This document shows, in pieces, positions 1-5,903 of a stretch of DNA of 5,903 bases (its first letter is position 1; each line of letters starts with the position of its first letter). Source of the stretch: Candidatus Hydrogenedentota bacterium (GTDB taxonomy: Bacteria > Hydrogenedentota > Hydrogenedentia > Hydrogenedentales > SLHB01); the NCBI GenBank assembly GCA_007130675.1, contig SLSB01000012.1, positions 1-5,903 of the forward strand, given 5' to 3'. The translations under genes and the position numbers were made by a program. The notes under the pieces were generated by a model. That model was not told the DNA's origin. It was given only the letters and a program-made list of their open reading frames with translations, and made no database searches.

Positions 1-1027
1 CCGGCCGCAATACGCCCGCAACCGCGCCGATATCGTGGTAGACCACGGCAATTTCGGATGCGGGGACGTTTTCGAGGATCAGGGTCTTGACCGTGCGAAA
101 GATGGTTTCGGCTTCCTCGGTAACACCTGCGCAAGGCACGACTTCGAGATTGCGTTCGAGGTTCTCGAAGGCAGGTGCGCCGCCCCGCCACAAGAGGTAT
201 GTAGAAGCATATTCACACAGCGTGGCCGGCGAAGGCGCATCCTGCCGCTCGATCGAGGCTTCGAACGCCGTTTCGAGCCGTTCCAGTGTGCGCCGTTGAA
301 GGGCATACAGGTCGGCGGCCTCGGGCCGTGCGTCGAGGCGCAACGCAAACGCCAGCCTCGGTATGCGTTGCGCCAGCGCTGCAATTAACTGAAACTCGGA
401 CTCGGTAAAATCGTCAAATCCGTCAAAGGCGATCAATTTGACGTCCTCGAGCAGCTTGACGTCCTGCTTTTCCTCGAGGATGCGGCGGGCCTGCCAGTAC
501 ACGCCGATCATGTCGTACGCGCGGCACTCGATCAGGCGGTCCTGATAGGCTTGATACGCCTCGGCCACCACGGCATCCAGCGGGCTCGGATGCTGCCTGG
601 CGCTGATTCGCTCGCGGAAATCCTCGGGCTCGACGGCGGCCTGTTTGAGCGCTTCGATCACGCGCAGGAGATGGTGCACAAATCCGTTGGACCCGGCCGC
701 GGGCCCGGCGTCGTCGAGTTTGCCCGACGCCGACAACTGCGCCAAGACCTCGTGCACCATCAGACGCCGTTCGACTTCGTTCAGCCGCACTGCGTCGGCG
801 CCACCTTCTTTCAGAATTGCCTCGGCGAACGACTGAAGCGTCATCACCGGGCGGCCCCATACACCGGGCGCATCGGAATCGCGCAGCAGGGTTTCGAGAC
901 GCCGCCGGGCGAGTTGACCTGTCGGCGTGAGCAACAGCGCGTGGCCCCAGTGCTCGTGCAGCAGGGCATCCAGCTTCTTTGTGCGTTCAGACGATTGGGT
1001 TCCTGCCAGCACCTGGACAGCCGCCAT
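1..1027 (-). CDS. AddB-like PD-(D/E)XK nuclease/inactive helicase subunit, N-terminal part (runs off left edge)
   Basis: The first 342 residues are visible, open to the window edge. They resemble the N-terminal, helicase-like half of AddB/RexB-type proteins, which process double-strand DNA ends with an AddA-type helicase. Visible marks are LLTPTGQLARRR (residues 32-43), VMTLQSFAEAIL (61-72), a Walker-B-like LIAFDGFDDFTESEFQLI (198-215) and SEIAVVYHD (324-332). The usual P-loop position reads GTQSSERTKKL (9-19) and lacks the GK[T/S] core, so this domain probably does not hydrolyse ATP. The C-terminal nuclease domain, with its catalytic motif and possible iron-sulfur cysteines, would lie beyond base 1 and cannot be checked. 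The ATG at 1027 lies 2 bases after the XPB stop and has a GAGGAG site 8 bases upstream, which fixes the start. The family is inferred from motif pattern; a stand-alone Cas4/AddB-like nuclease is the main alternative. Confidence 0.8.
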   Translation of the reverse strand, partial: MAAVQVLAGTQSSERTKKLDALLHEHWGHALLLTPTGQLARRRLETLLRDSDAPGVWGRPVMTLQSFAEAILKEGGADAVRLNEVERRLMVHEVLAQLSASGKLDDAGPAAGSNGFVHHLLRVIEALKQAAVEPEDFRERISARQHPSPLDAVVAEAYQAYQDRLIECRAYDMIGVYWQARRILEEKQDVKLLEDVKLIAFDGFDDFTESEFQLIAALAQRIPRLAFALRLDARPEAADLYALQRRTLERLETAFEASIERQDAPSPATLCEYASTYLLWRGGAPAFENLERNLEVVPCAGVTEEAETIFRTVKTLILENVPASEIAVVYHDIGAVAGVLRP

Positions 1028-1029
1028 GC

Positions 1030-2709
1030 CTACAACTCCTCGTAGTCTTTGATCTCGTAGTGATAGCCCTGTTCGGTCAGGAAAAGCTGCCGTTTCACGC
1101 TGAAATCCTGGTCGCAAGTATCGCGCGACACCAGCGAATAGAAATGCGCTATCGAGCCGTCCTCTTTTGGCCGTAGAATGCGGCCGAGGCGTTGCGCTTC
1201 TTCCTGCCGCGAGCCGAATGTGCCGGACACCTGCACGGCCACATTGGCGTCGGGCAGGTCAATGGCGAAATTGGCCACTTTCGACACAATCAGCAGCTTC
1301 TCTTCGCCCCTTCTGAACGCATCATACAACGCTTCGCGCCGTTTGTTCGCGGTCTGCCCGGTAATAATGGGCGCTTTCATCGTCTTGGCCAGGGCGCGCA
1401 ACTGATCGAGATACTGGCCAATAATGAGAACATTGTCGCCCTTGTGCCGCTCGACCAGCATTTTGCAGATGCTCGCTTTGATCGGATTGGTCGAGGCGAT
1501 GCGAAACTTGCCGCGTTTGTCAGTGATCGCGTACCGGTAGCGCTCGTCTTCCGGCAGGGGAATGCGCACCTCGGTGCAGGCCGCCGTGGCGATCCAGCCC
1601 TGTTTTTCGAGCACTTTCCAGGGCACATCGTATTTCTTCGGGCCGATGAGGCTGAACACATCGTCTTCTCGGCCGTCTTCGCGCACGAGCGTCGCAGTCA
1701 AGCCGAGCCGCCGCCGGGCCTGGAGGGTGGCCGTCGCGCGAAACACCGGCGCCGGGAGCAAATGCACCTCATCGTAGATCACCAGCCCCCAGTTGCCCTT
1801 ATCGAACAAATCGAAATGCTGGAACTCGCTCTCCTTGGATTTGCGGTAGGTCAGCACCTGGTAGGTCGCCATGGTCACCGGGCGGATCTCCTTCGATTCG
1901 CCGCTGTATTCGCCGACCTGTCCGGGGTCGAGCGTGGTTTTGTCGAGCAATTCGCTCTTCCACTGGCGCAGCGCCACCGTATTGGTGGTGAGCACCAGCG
2001 TCTGGGTCTGGAGGCGGTGCATCACGCCGATGCCGACCACCGTCTTGCCCGCGCCGCAGGGCAGCACGATAGCCCCGCTCCCGCCGCGGTTCGAACCGCC
2101 CGCGTAGAAGGCGTCGACGGCCTCGATCTGGTATCTGCGCAGCGAAAATTCCTTGTCGCCGAGGGTTGTGCCGCGCAACGCGAATTCGAGCGGCGCGCCT
2201 TCGACGTAGCCGGCCAGGTCCTCGACCGGAAACCCCACCTTGATCAGGGCGCTTTTGAGGTTGCCGCGCTCGACCGGCTTGACGACCACGCGGCGGCCGT
2301 CTTCCACGCCTTCGATGTACGGCTGCAGCGATTTCTGCCGCCGCAATTGCGTGATCAGCAGTTCGTCGGCGGATTCGAGCACGAGCATGCCGTCTTCGCG
2401 CTTGTAGAGCTTCAGGCGCCCGTAGCGGGACACGGTATCACGAATCTCGAAGAGGATATTCTCGGGTACTTCGTATTTGCTGAATGCCTCGAGGTGGGCG
2501 ATTATCTCCTCGGCGTTCATTCCGGCTGCCGCGGCATTCCATAGCGACAGGGGCGTGATCCGGTAGGTGTGGATGTGCTCGGGGGATTTGACCAGCTCGG
2601 CAAATGGCGCGATGGCGTCGCGCGCGTCCTCGAAGCGCGGGCCGTCGGTCTCGAGCAGAATGGACCGGTCGGACTGCACAATCAGCGGGTTTGCGTGTTG
2701 AACTTGCAT
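1030..2709 (-). CDS. xpb: Bacterial XPB-type DNA repair helicase (SF2, 3'-5' translocase)
   Basis: The product is 559 residues, close to the roughly 540-560 typical of bacterial XPB. XPB enzymes are ATP-driven 3'-5' DNA translocases/helicases; in eukaryotes XPB is part of TFIIH, while bacterial roles are less defined. The N-terminal XPB-like domain includes KSPEHIHTYRITPLSLWNAA (41-60). The ATPase core has motif I PCGAGKT (217-223), motif II DEVH (313-316), motif III LGLTAT (335-340) followed by the XPB-specific RED triplet (343-345), and motif VI QRLGRILRP (506-514 region). The segment around 355-395 between the RecA domains would hold the thumb insertion. All core motifs look intact. The frame extends to a GTG at 2811, but the added 34 residues are low-complexity and unlike the family, whereas LIVQSDRSILLE follows directly after the ATG at 2709. 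It is followed 2 bases later by the AddB-like gene, implying a shared DNA-processing job. Confidence 0.95.
   Translation of the reverse strand: MQVQHANPLIVQSDRSILLETDGPRFEDARDAIAPFAELVKSPEHIHTYRITPLSLWNAAAAGMNAEEIIAHLEAFSKYEVPENILFEIRDTVSRYGRLKLYKREDGMLVLESADELLITQLRRQKSLQPYIEGVEDGRRVVVKPVERGNLKSALIKVGFPVEDLAGYVEGAPLEFALRGTTLGDKEFSLRRYQIEAVDAFYAGGSNRGGSGAIVLPCGAGKTVVGIGVMHRLQTQTLVLTTNTVALRQWKSELLDKTTLDPGQVGEYSGESKEIRPVTMATYQVLTYRKSKESEFQHFDLFDKGNWGLVIYDEVHLLPAPVFRATATLQARRRLGLTATLVREDGREDDVFSLIGPKKYDVPWKVLEKQGWIATAACTEVRIPLPEDERYRYAITDKRGKFRIASTNPIKASICKMLVERHKGDNVLIIGQYLDQLRALAKTMKAPIITGQTANKRREALYDAFRRGEEKLLIVSKVANFAIDLPDANVAVQVSGTFGSRQEEAQRLGRILRPKEDGSIAHFYSLVSRDTCDQDFSVKRQLFLTEQGYHYEIKDYEEL
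1036..1041 (-). promoter_or_regulatory. Ribosome binding site of the AddB-like gene, inside the xpb coding end
   Basis: The minus strand reads GAGGAG, 8 bases before the ATG at 1027. It lies within the last Glu-Glu codons of XPB. Its position makes translation of the downstream gene likely to depend on ribosomes finishing XPB. Confidence 0.75.
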
Positions 2710-2712
2710 AGA

Positions 2713-2717
2713 CCTTT
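2713..2717 (-). promoter_or_regulatory. Probable ribosome binding site of xpb
   Basis: The minus strand reads AAAGG only 3 bases before the ATG at 2709, a shorter spacing than usual. It supports the internal ATG over the GTG at 2811. The short spacing and the GC hairpin directly upstream may keep initiation weak. Confidence 0.45.
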
Positions 2718-2719
2718 CA

Positions 2720-2740
2720 GGCGCCGGCGCGCCGAGCGCC
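2720..2740 (-). promoter_or_regulatory. GC-rich dyad/hairpin in the xpb leader
   Basis: On the minus strand GGCGC-T-CGG-CGCG-CCG-GCGCC can fold into an 8-pair, all-GC stem with one bulged base and a 4-base loop. The core at 2725-2734 is a perfect 10-base palindrome. It sits 2 bases upstream of the AAAGG site of xpb. It could hinder ribosome access or be a protein-binding dyad; it could also be chance in GC-rich DNA. No T-run follows, so it is not an intrinsic terminator. Confidence 0.35.
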
Positions 2741-2742
2741 GC

Positions 2743-2748
2743 ATTGTA
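2743..2748 (-). promoter_or_regulatory. Candidate -10 element, proximal, for xpb
   Basis: TACAAT on the minus strand matches 5 of 6 bases of the sigma-70 -10 consensus and would give a leader of about 27 bases. No convincing -35 is seen at 16-18 bases upstream, so this is a weak call. Confidence 0.2.
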
Positions 2749-2820
2749 GAACACCCCCGGCGGAAGGAGTGCGTCACGACCCGCGCCCCGCAGACCACCA
2801 CCCGGGCGCACACACCGAGG

Positions 2821-2829
2821 ATTGTATCA
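2821..2829 (-). promoter_or_regulatory. Candidate extended -10 element, distal, for xpb-addB-like operon
   Basis: The minus strand reads TGATACAAT, a TGn extension joined to a 5-of-6 match to TATAAT, in one of the few AT-richer patches of the spacer. Extended -10 promoters need little -35 sequence, and none is evident here. It would give a leader of roughly 105 bases containing the 2720-2740 hairpin. Confidence 0.3.
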
Positions 2830-2922
2830 AAAGGCTCGGGCAAGAGCATAGGCCGCCGCGGGCGCTGGGCTTGTCCCAGGCACACGACCTCAAGTCCACA
2901 TCGCGCTGAAGGTGCGGCACAA

Positions 2923-2982
2923 CTGGAGACCTTGCGGTCGTGAGAGCGGCTCGGTCAGGAGACCGTGCCGCAGCGAGAGCGG
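2923..2982. repeat. Imperfect 33-base tandem repeat, two copies
   Basis: Bases 2923-2949 align without gaps to 2956-2982 at 21 of 27 positions. Both copies share GGAGACC and GAGAGCGG blocks, each exactly 33 bases apart. A third copy is not evident on either side. Repetition of this kind in a spacer suggests a dispersed or expanding intergenic repeat family, which is an inference from one locus. Confidence 0.5.
2946..2971. repeat. Inverted repeat forming a 10-pair hairpin
   Basis: The plus strand reads GCGGC-T-CGGTC-AGGA-GACCG-T-GCCGC: two 5-pair stem segments separated by a single T/T mismatch, closed by a 4-base loop. Neither side is followed by a T-run, so it is unlikely to be a rho-independent terminator. 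A further GCGGCAC at 2914-2920 can pair with GTGCCGC at 2965-2971, offering an alternative, larger fold. Confidence 0.6.
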
Positions 2983-3025
2983 GGATGCCGGTAGTCGCAG
3001 AAGTGGGCAGGAAGGGTTGGGCCGA

Positions 3026-3052
3026 ATGGACGCTATGGACGCCATGGACGGA
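3026..3052. repeat. 9-base tandem repeat, three units
   Basis: Three adjacent units read ATGGACGCT, ATGGACGCC and ATGGACGGA. The shared ATGGACG heptamer recurs every 9 bases. It lies about 40 bases downstream of the carboxypeptidase stop, outside any credible coding region. Short intergenic tandem repeats of this style occur in some planctomycete-like and uncultured-phylum genomes, from memory; this is only a hint about origin. Confidence 0.6.
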
Positions 3053-3089
3053 GGCCGGGATTGTGCTCTTCGACTTTCTCCGGCGGGGT

Positions 3090-4598
3090 CTACGCGTCGA
3101 GGCGGTACAACTCGCCGAATTTGCGTTCGAGGTAGGCCACGTAGGCATCGGGCGAGGGGTCATGGCCGGTGATATCGCGTATGAGTTCGGGGGCGAGCTT
3201 GCGGCGGCCATGGACGTGCACATGTTCACGCAGCCACTCGAGGACCGGCGCGAACGTGCCCGCCTCGACATGGTCCCAGAGCCCTGGGATCTGTTCGAGC
3301 ATGGCATCGAACAACTGCGCGGCATACAGGTTTCCGAGGGCATAGGTTGGAAAGTAGCCGAACGCCCCGTGCGACCAGTGGACGTCCTGGAGGCATCCCC
3401 GGGCGTCATCGGGCACGTCGAGGCCGAGATACTGCTTCACTTTGGCGTTCCAGGCTTCGGGGATGTCCCTGGCCTCGAGTTTGCCCTCGATGAGGGCCAC
3501 CTCGAGCTCGAACCGGATGATAATGTGCAGGTTGTAGGTGCATTCGTCGGCCTCGACGCGGATGAGCGAGGGTTCGACGAGATTCACCGCGGCGTAGGCG
3601 TCTTCCGGCGCGATGTTGTCGAACCGGCCGGGGAAAAGCTCGCGCATGACGGGCAGATAGCACCGCCAGAACGGCAGGCTGCGCCCGATCATGTTCTCCC
3701 ACATGCGCGACTGGGATTCGTGCATGCCGAGCGACGGCCCATCGCACAGAGGCGTGCGCCGGTCGGCGTCGGCGTGTCCCTGCATGTAGAGCGCGTGTCC
3801 GCCCTCGTGAATTGAACTCATCAGACACGAGAACAGCGCGTCTTTGTGGATGCGGGTGGTGACGCGGACGTCGCCGGTGTCGAAATAGATCGAGAAGGGA
3901 TGGATGGACTTGTCTTGACGGCCCGCCTCAAAATCGTAGCCCATATCGCTGAGAATGCGCAGCGAAAATGCCCACTGTGCCTGTTCATCCCATTCGCCGG
4001 TCATCCAGGGCAGTTCGGGTTGGCCCGCCGCGACAATCCGCTCGACCAGGGCGCTCTGCCGGGGCGCGAGACCGCCGAAAATGCGCTCGAGTTCGGCGGT
4101 GGTCATGCCGCGCTCGAATTCTTCGAGCAAGGCATCATAGGGCGATGCTTCGTACCCAAGATAGTCAGCCTTCTCTCGGGAGAGCCGGACCAGGGTCTCG
4201 AGATTGGGCTGAAACAGCGCGAAATCGGATGTGCGCCGCGCCTCGATCCATACGGCCAGCGCCTTGCTCTGTTCGGCCGCGAAGGCATGGACAAAGTCCT
4301 CGGGCAGCTTAACCGCGCGTTCGTAATCGTGGAGGGTCACTTCGACCAGTTTGGCGTCGTCCGCATCGAGCGTATCGGTGCGTTCGCGCAACCCGTACAA
4401 CAACGCGCCGAGACTCTCGGCGGTCAGCAGACGGTGTTCGAGCGCGCTGAGCGTGGCCAGTTGAAAGCTGCGGGCTTCGGCTCCTTTCGGAGGCATGCAC
4501 GTTTCCTGATCCCACTGGAGCAGGGCAATCGCTGCATGGACATCGCTGATTTCGCCGAGTTTTCGCCGCAATTCCTGGATATCGACCGTCTTACTCAT
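3090..4598 (-). CDS. M32 family metallocarboxypeptidase (thermostable carboxypeptidase type)
   Basis: The product is 502 residues, the normal length for M32 zinc carboxypeptidases, which remove single amino acids from peptide C-termini in the cytoplasm. No signal peptide is seen. The zinc-binding HEGGH is at 264-268 and HESQ at 293-296, so the ligands are likely H264, H268 and E294 with E265 as catalytic base; this spacing equals that of the Pyrococcus furiosus enzyme. Other family blocks are WDQETCMPP (29-37), DVRVTTR (243-249), DECTYNLHI (351-359) and GCLQDVHWSHGAFGYFPTYA (401-420). A TTG at 4604 could add two residues, but the ATG at 4598 lies a better 10 bases from the GGAG core. It begins 56 bases after the upstream ATPase ends, so the two may share a transcript. 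The catalytic set is complete; a role with the DNA-processing neighbours is not indicated. Confidence 0.96.
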   Translation of the reverse strand: MSKTVDIQELRRKLGEISDVHAAIALLQWDQETCMPPKGAEARSFQLATLSALEHRLLTAESLGALLYGLRERTDTLDADDAKLVEVTLHDYERAVKLPEDFVHAFAAEQSKALAVWIEARRTSDFALFQPNLETLVRLSREKADYLGYEASPYDALLEEFERGMTTAELERIFGGLAPRQSALVERIVAAGQPELPWMTGEWDEQAQWAFSLRILSDMGYDFEAGRQDKSIHPFSIYFDTGDVRVTTRIHKDALFSCLMSSIHEGGHALYMQGHADADRRTPLCDGPSLGMHESQSRMWENMIGRSLPFWRCYLPVMRELFPGRFDNIAPEDAYAAVNLVEPSLIRVEADECTYNLHIIIRFELEVALIEGKLEARDIPEAWNAKVKQYLGLDVPDDARGCLQDVHWSHGAFGYFPTYALGNLYAAQLFDAMLEQIPGLWDHVEAGTFAPVLEWLREHVHVHGRRKLAPELIRDITGHDPSPDAYVAYLERKFGELYRLDA

Positions 4599-4608
4599 TG
4601 GCAAGGCT

Positions 4609-4616
4609 CTCCTTTT
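4609..4616 (-). promoter_or_regulatory. Ribosome binding site of the carboxypeptidase
   Basis: The minus strand reads AAAAGGAG, a strong Shine-Dalgarno match. It is 10 bases from the ATG at 4598 but only 4 from the TTG at 4604, which decides the start in favour of the ATG. Confidence 0.75.
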
Positions 4617-4617
4617 G

Positions 4618-4652
4618 GCCGCGATTCATCACGTTTCGGTCCTTTGCGCGGC
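4618..4652. repeat. Short inverted repeat in the ATPase-carboxypeptidase gap
   Basis: GCCGCG (4618-4623) and CGCGGC (4647-4652) are perfect complements separated by 23 bases. The distal arm ends one base before the AAAAGGAG site of the peptidase. No T-run follows, so read-through from the ATPase gene is plausible. In GC-rich DNA a 6-base match can be chance. Confidence 0.25.
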
Positions 4653-4654
4653 AC

Positions 4655-5903
4655 TTACAACGCCAGCACCGGCACGCCGAGCCCCTGGGCCGCTTCCGCC
4701 ACGTCTTCGCGGCACGTAAACAGTAGAATCTGGGGCAGTTCGGTCAACTCTGCCAGCAAGGCAAGCGCGCGGGCGAGGCGCGCATCGTCGTAATTCGCGA
4801 AGGGATCGTCGAGCACCATGGGCACGCGCTCGCCTTTCTCGCATAGGTTGGCGACCAGCGCGAGACGCAGCGCGAGATAGACCTGATCGACAGTGCCCTT
4901 GCTCAGATGTTTTCGGGGAGACGCGTTTCGCTTTCCGGCCTCGGGGATGGCTACCGTCACCTGCAAATCGGAGCTGAGCGCGAGTTCGGTGTAGACGCCG
5001 CCGGTAATCTGGCTCAGGTAGCGGCTTGCTGTCTTGGCAAGGGCGGGCACAATCTGTGTGTGGCGGGCGCGGGCCTCTTCCTCGATAATGGCGGCGGCAT
5101 GGGCTGCGGCATCCAATTCGCGCTGTAGGACTTCGGCGCGTTGCGCGACGACGGCGCGCTCCTCTTCGATTTCGTTTATGGTGCGGAGCCCCGCCGAGCG
5201 CTCGGCTATGGCCAGCTCGAGCGCATGGGCTTCCTTGCCGCGGGCCTCGAGTTGCTGTTGCACGCGGTCGAGCGCCGCCTTCATCCCGGGTCCTTGCTCG
5301 AGTGAAAGCTGGCCGCCGTTCGGAATTTGGCTGAGCCCGTCGCGCAGGTCCTCGAGGGAGTCGCTTCCCAGCAGCGTATCGAGCTGCTCGCCCAGCGAGG
5401 TGCGCTTGATGCGGGCTTCGCGGTACTCGCGCGCCTGCGCGGCCAGCGCGCGGTATTCGTCGACGGAATCCACGCCGACATTGTCCAGCAATTGTGCCAG
5501 TTCCTCTTGGGCTTGTTCGAGGTCGCGCCGGTCCTGCTCGAGTTGTTGCTCGAACTCATCGGCCTGCTGTTTGAGGGCATCGGCGCTGGCGCGGCGCGGC
5601 CGCAGTTGGGCAATGCGTATGGCGTAGGCTCGCAGCGCGGCCAGCGCGCTGGTATGGTTTGCTTCTTCGCGGTACCCCGCTTTGCGCAACAGTTTGCGCA
5701 CCTCGAGGGAGAGCCGTTTCTCTTCGCTTTCCTTGGCCGCCAGCTTGTCTGCGGCGCGGCGTGTTTCCAGGCTGAGGTTGTCGAGCTGCCGCTGCTGCTC
5801 GTCTCTCCTGTGCGTGGCCTCGCGGCGTCTTTGATAGGCGGCGATTGCATGAGCCGCCGCCTCGTGCACATCGTGTTCGTTTTCGATGGTTTCGCCAAGC
5901 CGG
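4655..5903 (-). CDS. SbcC/Rad50-like coiled-coil ATPase resembling YhaN, C-terminal part (runs off right edge)
   Basis: The last 415 residues are visible and remain open through base 5902 past the GTG at 5869, so the start lies outside the window. Residues about 10-290 are charged, Glu/Arg/Gln/Ala-rich helix typical of a coiled coil, broken near 178-207 by a Gly/Pro-containing stretch. The C-terminal ATPase half follows: LTGG-type turn as ITGGVYTEL (299-307), ABC signature LSKGTVDQVYLALRLA (333-348), and Walker B with D-loop VPMVLDDPFANYDD (360-373). The Walker A half must be in the missing N-terminus. No CxxC zinc hook occurs in the visible part. The strand after Walker B ends in LLFTCRED (393-400), with Arg where a His switch often sits. 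Family members such as YhaN, SbcC and Rad50 process DNA ends with a Mre11/SbcD-type nuclease, and such a partner may lie upstream. The ATPase type is clear; the YhaN subfamily is inferred. Confidence 0.9.
   Translation of the reverse strand, partial: RLGETIENEHDVHEAAAHAIAAYQRRREATHRRDEQQRQLDNLSLETRRAADKLAAKESEEKRLSLEVRKLLRKAGYREEANHTSALAALRAYAIRIAQLRPRRASADALKQQADEFEQQLEQDRRDLEQAQEELAQLLDNVGVDSVDEYRALAAQAREYREARIKRTSLGEQLDTLLGSDSLEDLRDGLSQIPNGGQLSLEQGPGMKAALDRVQQQLEARGKEAHALELAIAERSAGLRTINEIEEERAVVAQRAEVLQRELDAAAHAAAIIEEEARARHTQIVPALAKTASRYLSQITGGVYTELALSSDLQVTVAIPEAGKRNASPRKHLSKGTVDQVYLALRLALVANLCEKGERVPMVLDDPFANYDDARLARALALLAELTELPQILLFTCREDVAEAAQGLGVPVLAL

Larger units (their letters stand above)
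2710..3089. other. 380-base non-coding spacer between the carboxypeptidase and xpb
   Basis: No credible gene lies here; frames crossing it are low-complexity and belong to no family I recognise. It is packed with short structure: an imperfect 33-base tandem repeat, a hairpin at 2946-2971, a smaller CTGGG/CCCAG stem at 2865-2879 and a 9-base tandem repeat at 3026-3052. No stem followed by a T-run is seen after the peptidase stop at 3090, so there is no clear intrinsic terminator. Because the spacer separates two same-strand genes and contains -10-like elements, it probably marks the border between two transcription units. Confidence 0.7.

Noticed and set aside
1192..2544. 450-residue plus-strand open frame opposite xpb
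   Set aside because: It is antisense to a protein with intact helicase motifs, has low-complexity Arg/Ala/Gly/His-rich sequence and no recognisable domain; it is expected from codon bias in GC-rich DNA.
2710..2811. GTG start at 2811 giving a 34-residue extension of XPB
   Set aside because: The extra residues are Gly/Pro/Ala-rich and unlike the XPB N-terminus, which begins properly at the ATG at 2709 with an AAAGG upstream.
2946..2971. Intrinsic terminator for the carboxypeptidase
   Set aside because: The stem is good but neither flank has a T-run, and it is about 120 bases past the stop.
2910..3055. CRISPR array
   Set aside because: The repeats are only two or three imperfect copies without regular unique spacers, and no cas gene is present.
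2774..3409. 211-residue minus-strand frame spanning the spacer and the end of the carboxypeptidase gene
   Set aside because: It overlaps the M32 C-terminus in another frame, and its remainder is made of the repeats in the spacer.
2940..4793. Long plus-strand open frames (2940-3815 and 3846-4793) opposite the carboxypeptidase
   Set aside because: They mirror the M32 coding frame and show no family motifs; the M32 catalytic residues establish the minus strand as coding.

Overview
This is a GC-rich bacterial window with four protein genes. All four lie on the minus strand and are transcribed right to left. In transcription order they are: the C-terminal end of a large SbcC/Rad50-type coiled-coil ATPase resembling YhaN (cut by the right edge); a complete M32 family metallocarboxypeptidase; a 380-base non-coding gap; a complete bacterial XPB-type superfamily 2 helicase; and the N-terminal part of an AddB-like PD-(D/E)XK helicase/nuclease subunit (cut by the left edge). 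The long plus-strand open frames opposite these genes are shadows produced by high GC.

Organism: the high GC, GTG/TTG codons in start-like positions, a bacterial XPB, an M32 peptidase and a YhaN-like ATPase fit an environmental bacterium, perhaps a planctomycete relative or another uncultured phylum such as Hydrogenedentota. The short ATGGACG-type tandem repeat and the hairpin-rich spacer fit that guess. No rRNA or other marker is present, so the assignment is only an impression.

Layout: bases 1-1027 hold the AddB-like gene. It starts 2 bases after the XPB stop, and its GGAG-type ribosome binding site lies inside the last XPB codons, so the two are almost certainly co-transcribed and translationally coupled. 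Bases 1030-2709 hold XPB, starting at an ATG internal to a longer GTG-started frame. Bases 2710-3089 hold candidate promoter elements for the xpb operon, a strong GC hairpin next to the XPB start, an imperfect 33-base tandem repeat carrying a hairpin, and a 9-base tandem repeat. Bases 3090-4598 hold the carboxypeptidase. Bases 4655-5903 hold the ATPase tail, 56 bases upstream of the peptidase.

How they may work together: three of the four genes belong to DNA-processing families (SMC-like ATPase, XPB helicase, AddB-like nuclease subunit), so the window looks like part of a DNA repair or end-processing neighbourhood. XPB and the AddB-like protein form the tightest pair. The peptidase is probably a metabolic neighbour. 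There is no evidence of a mobile element, CRISPR array or RNA gene.
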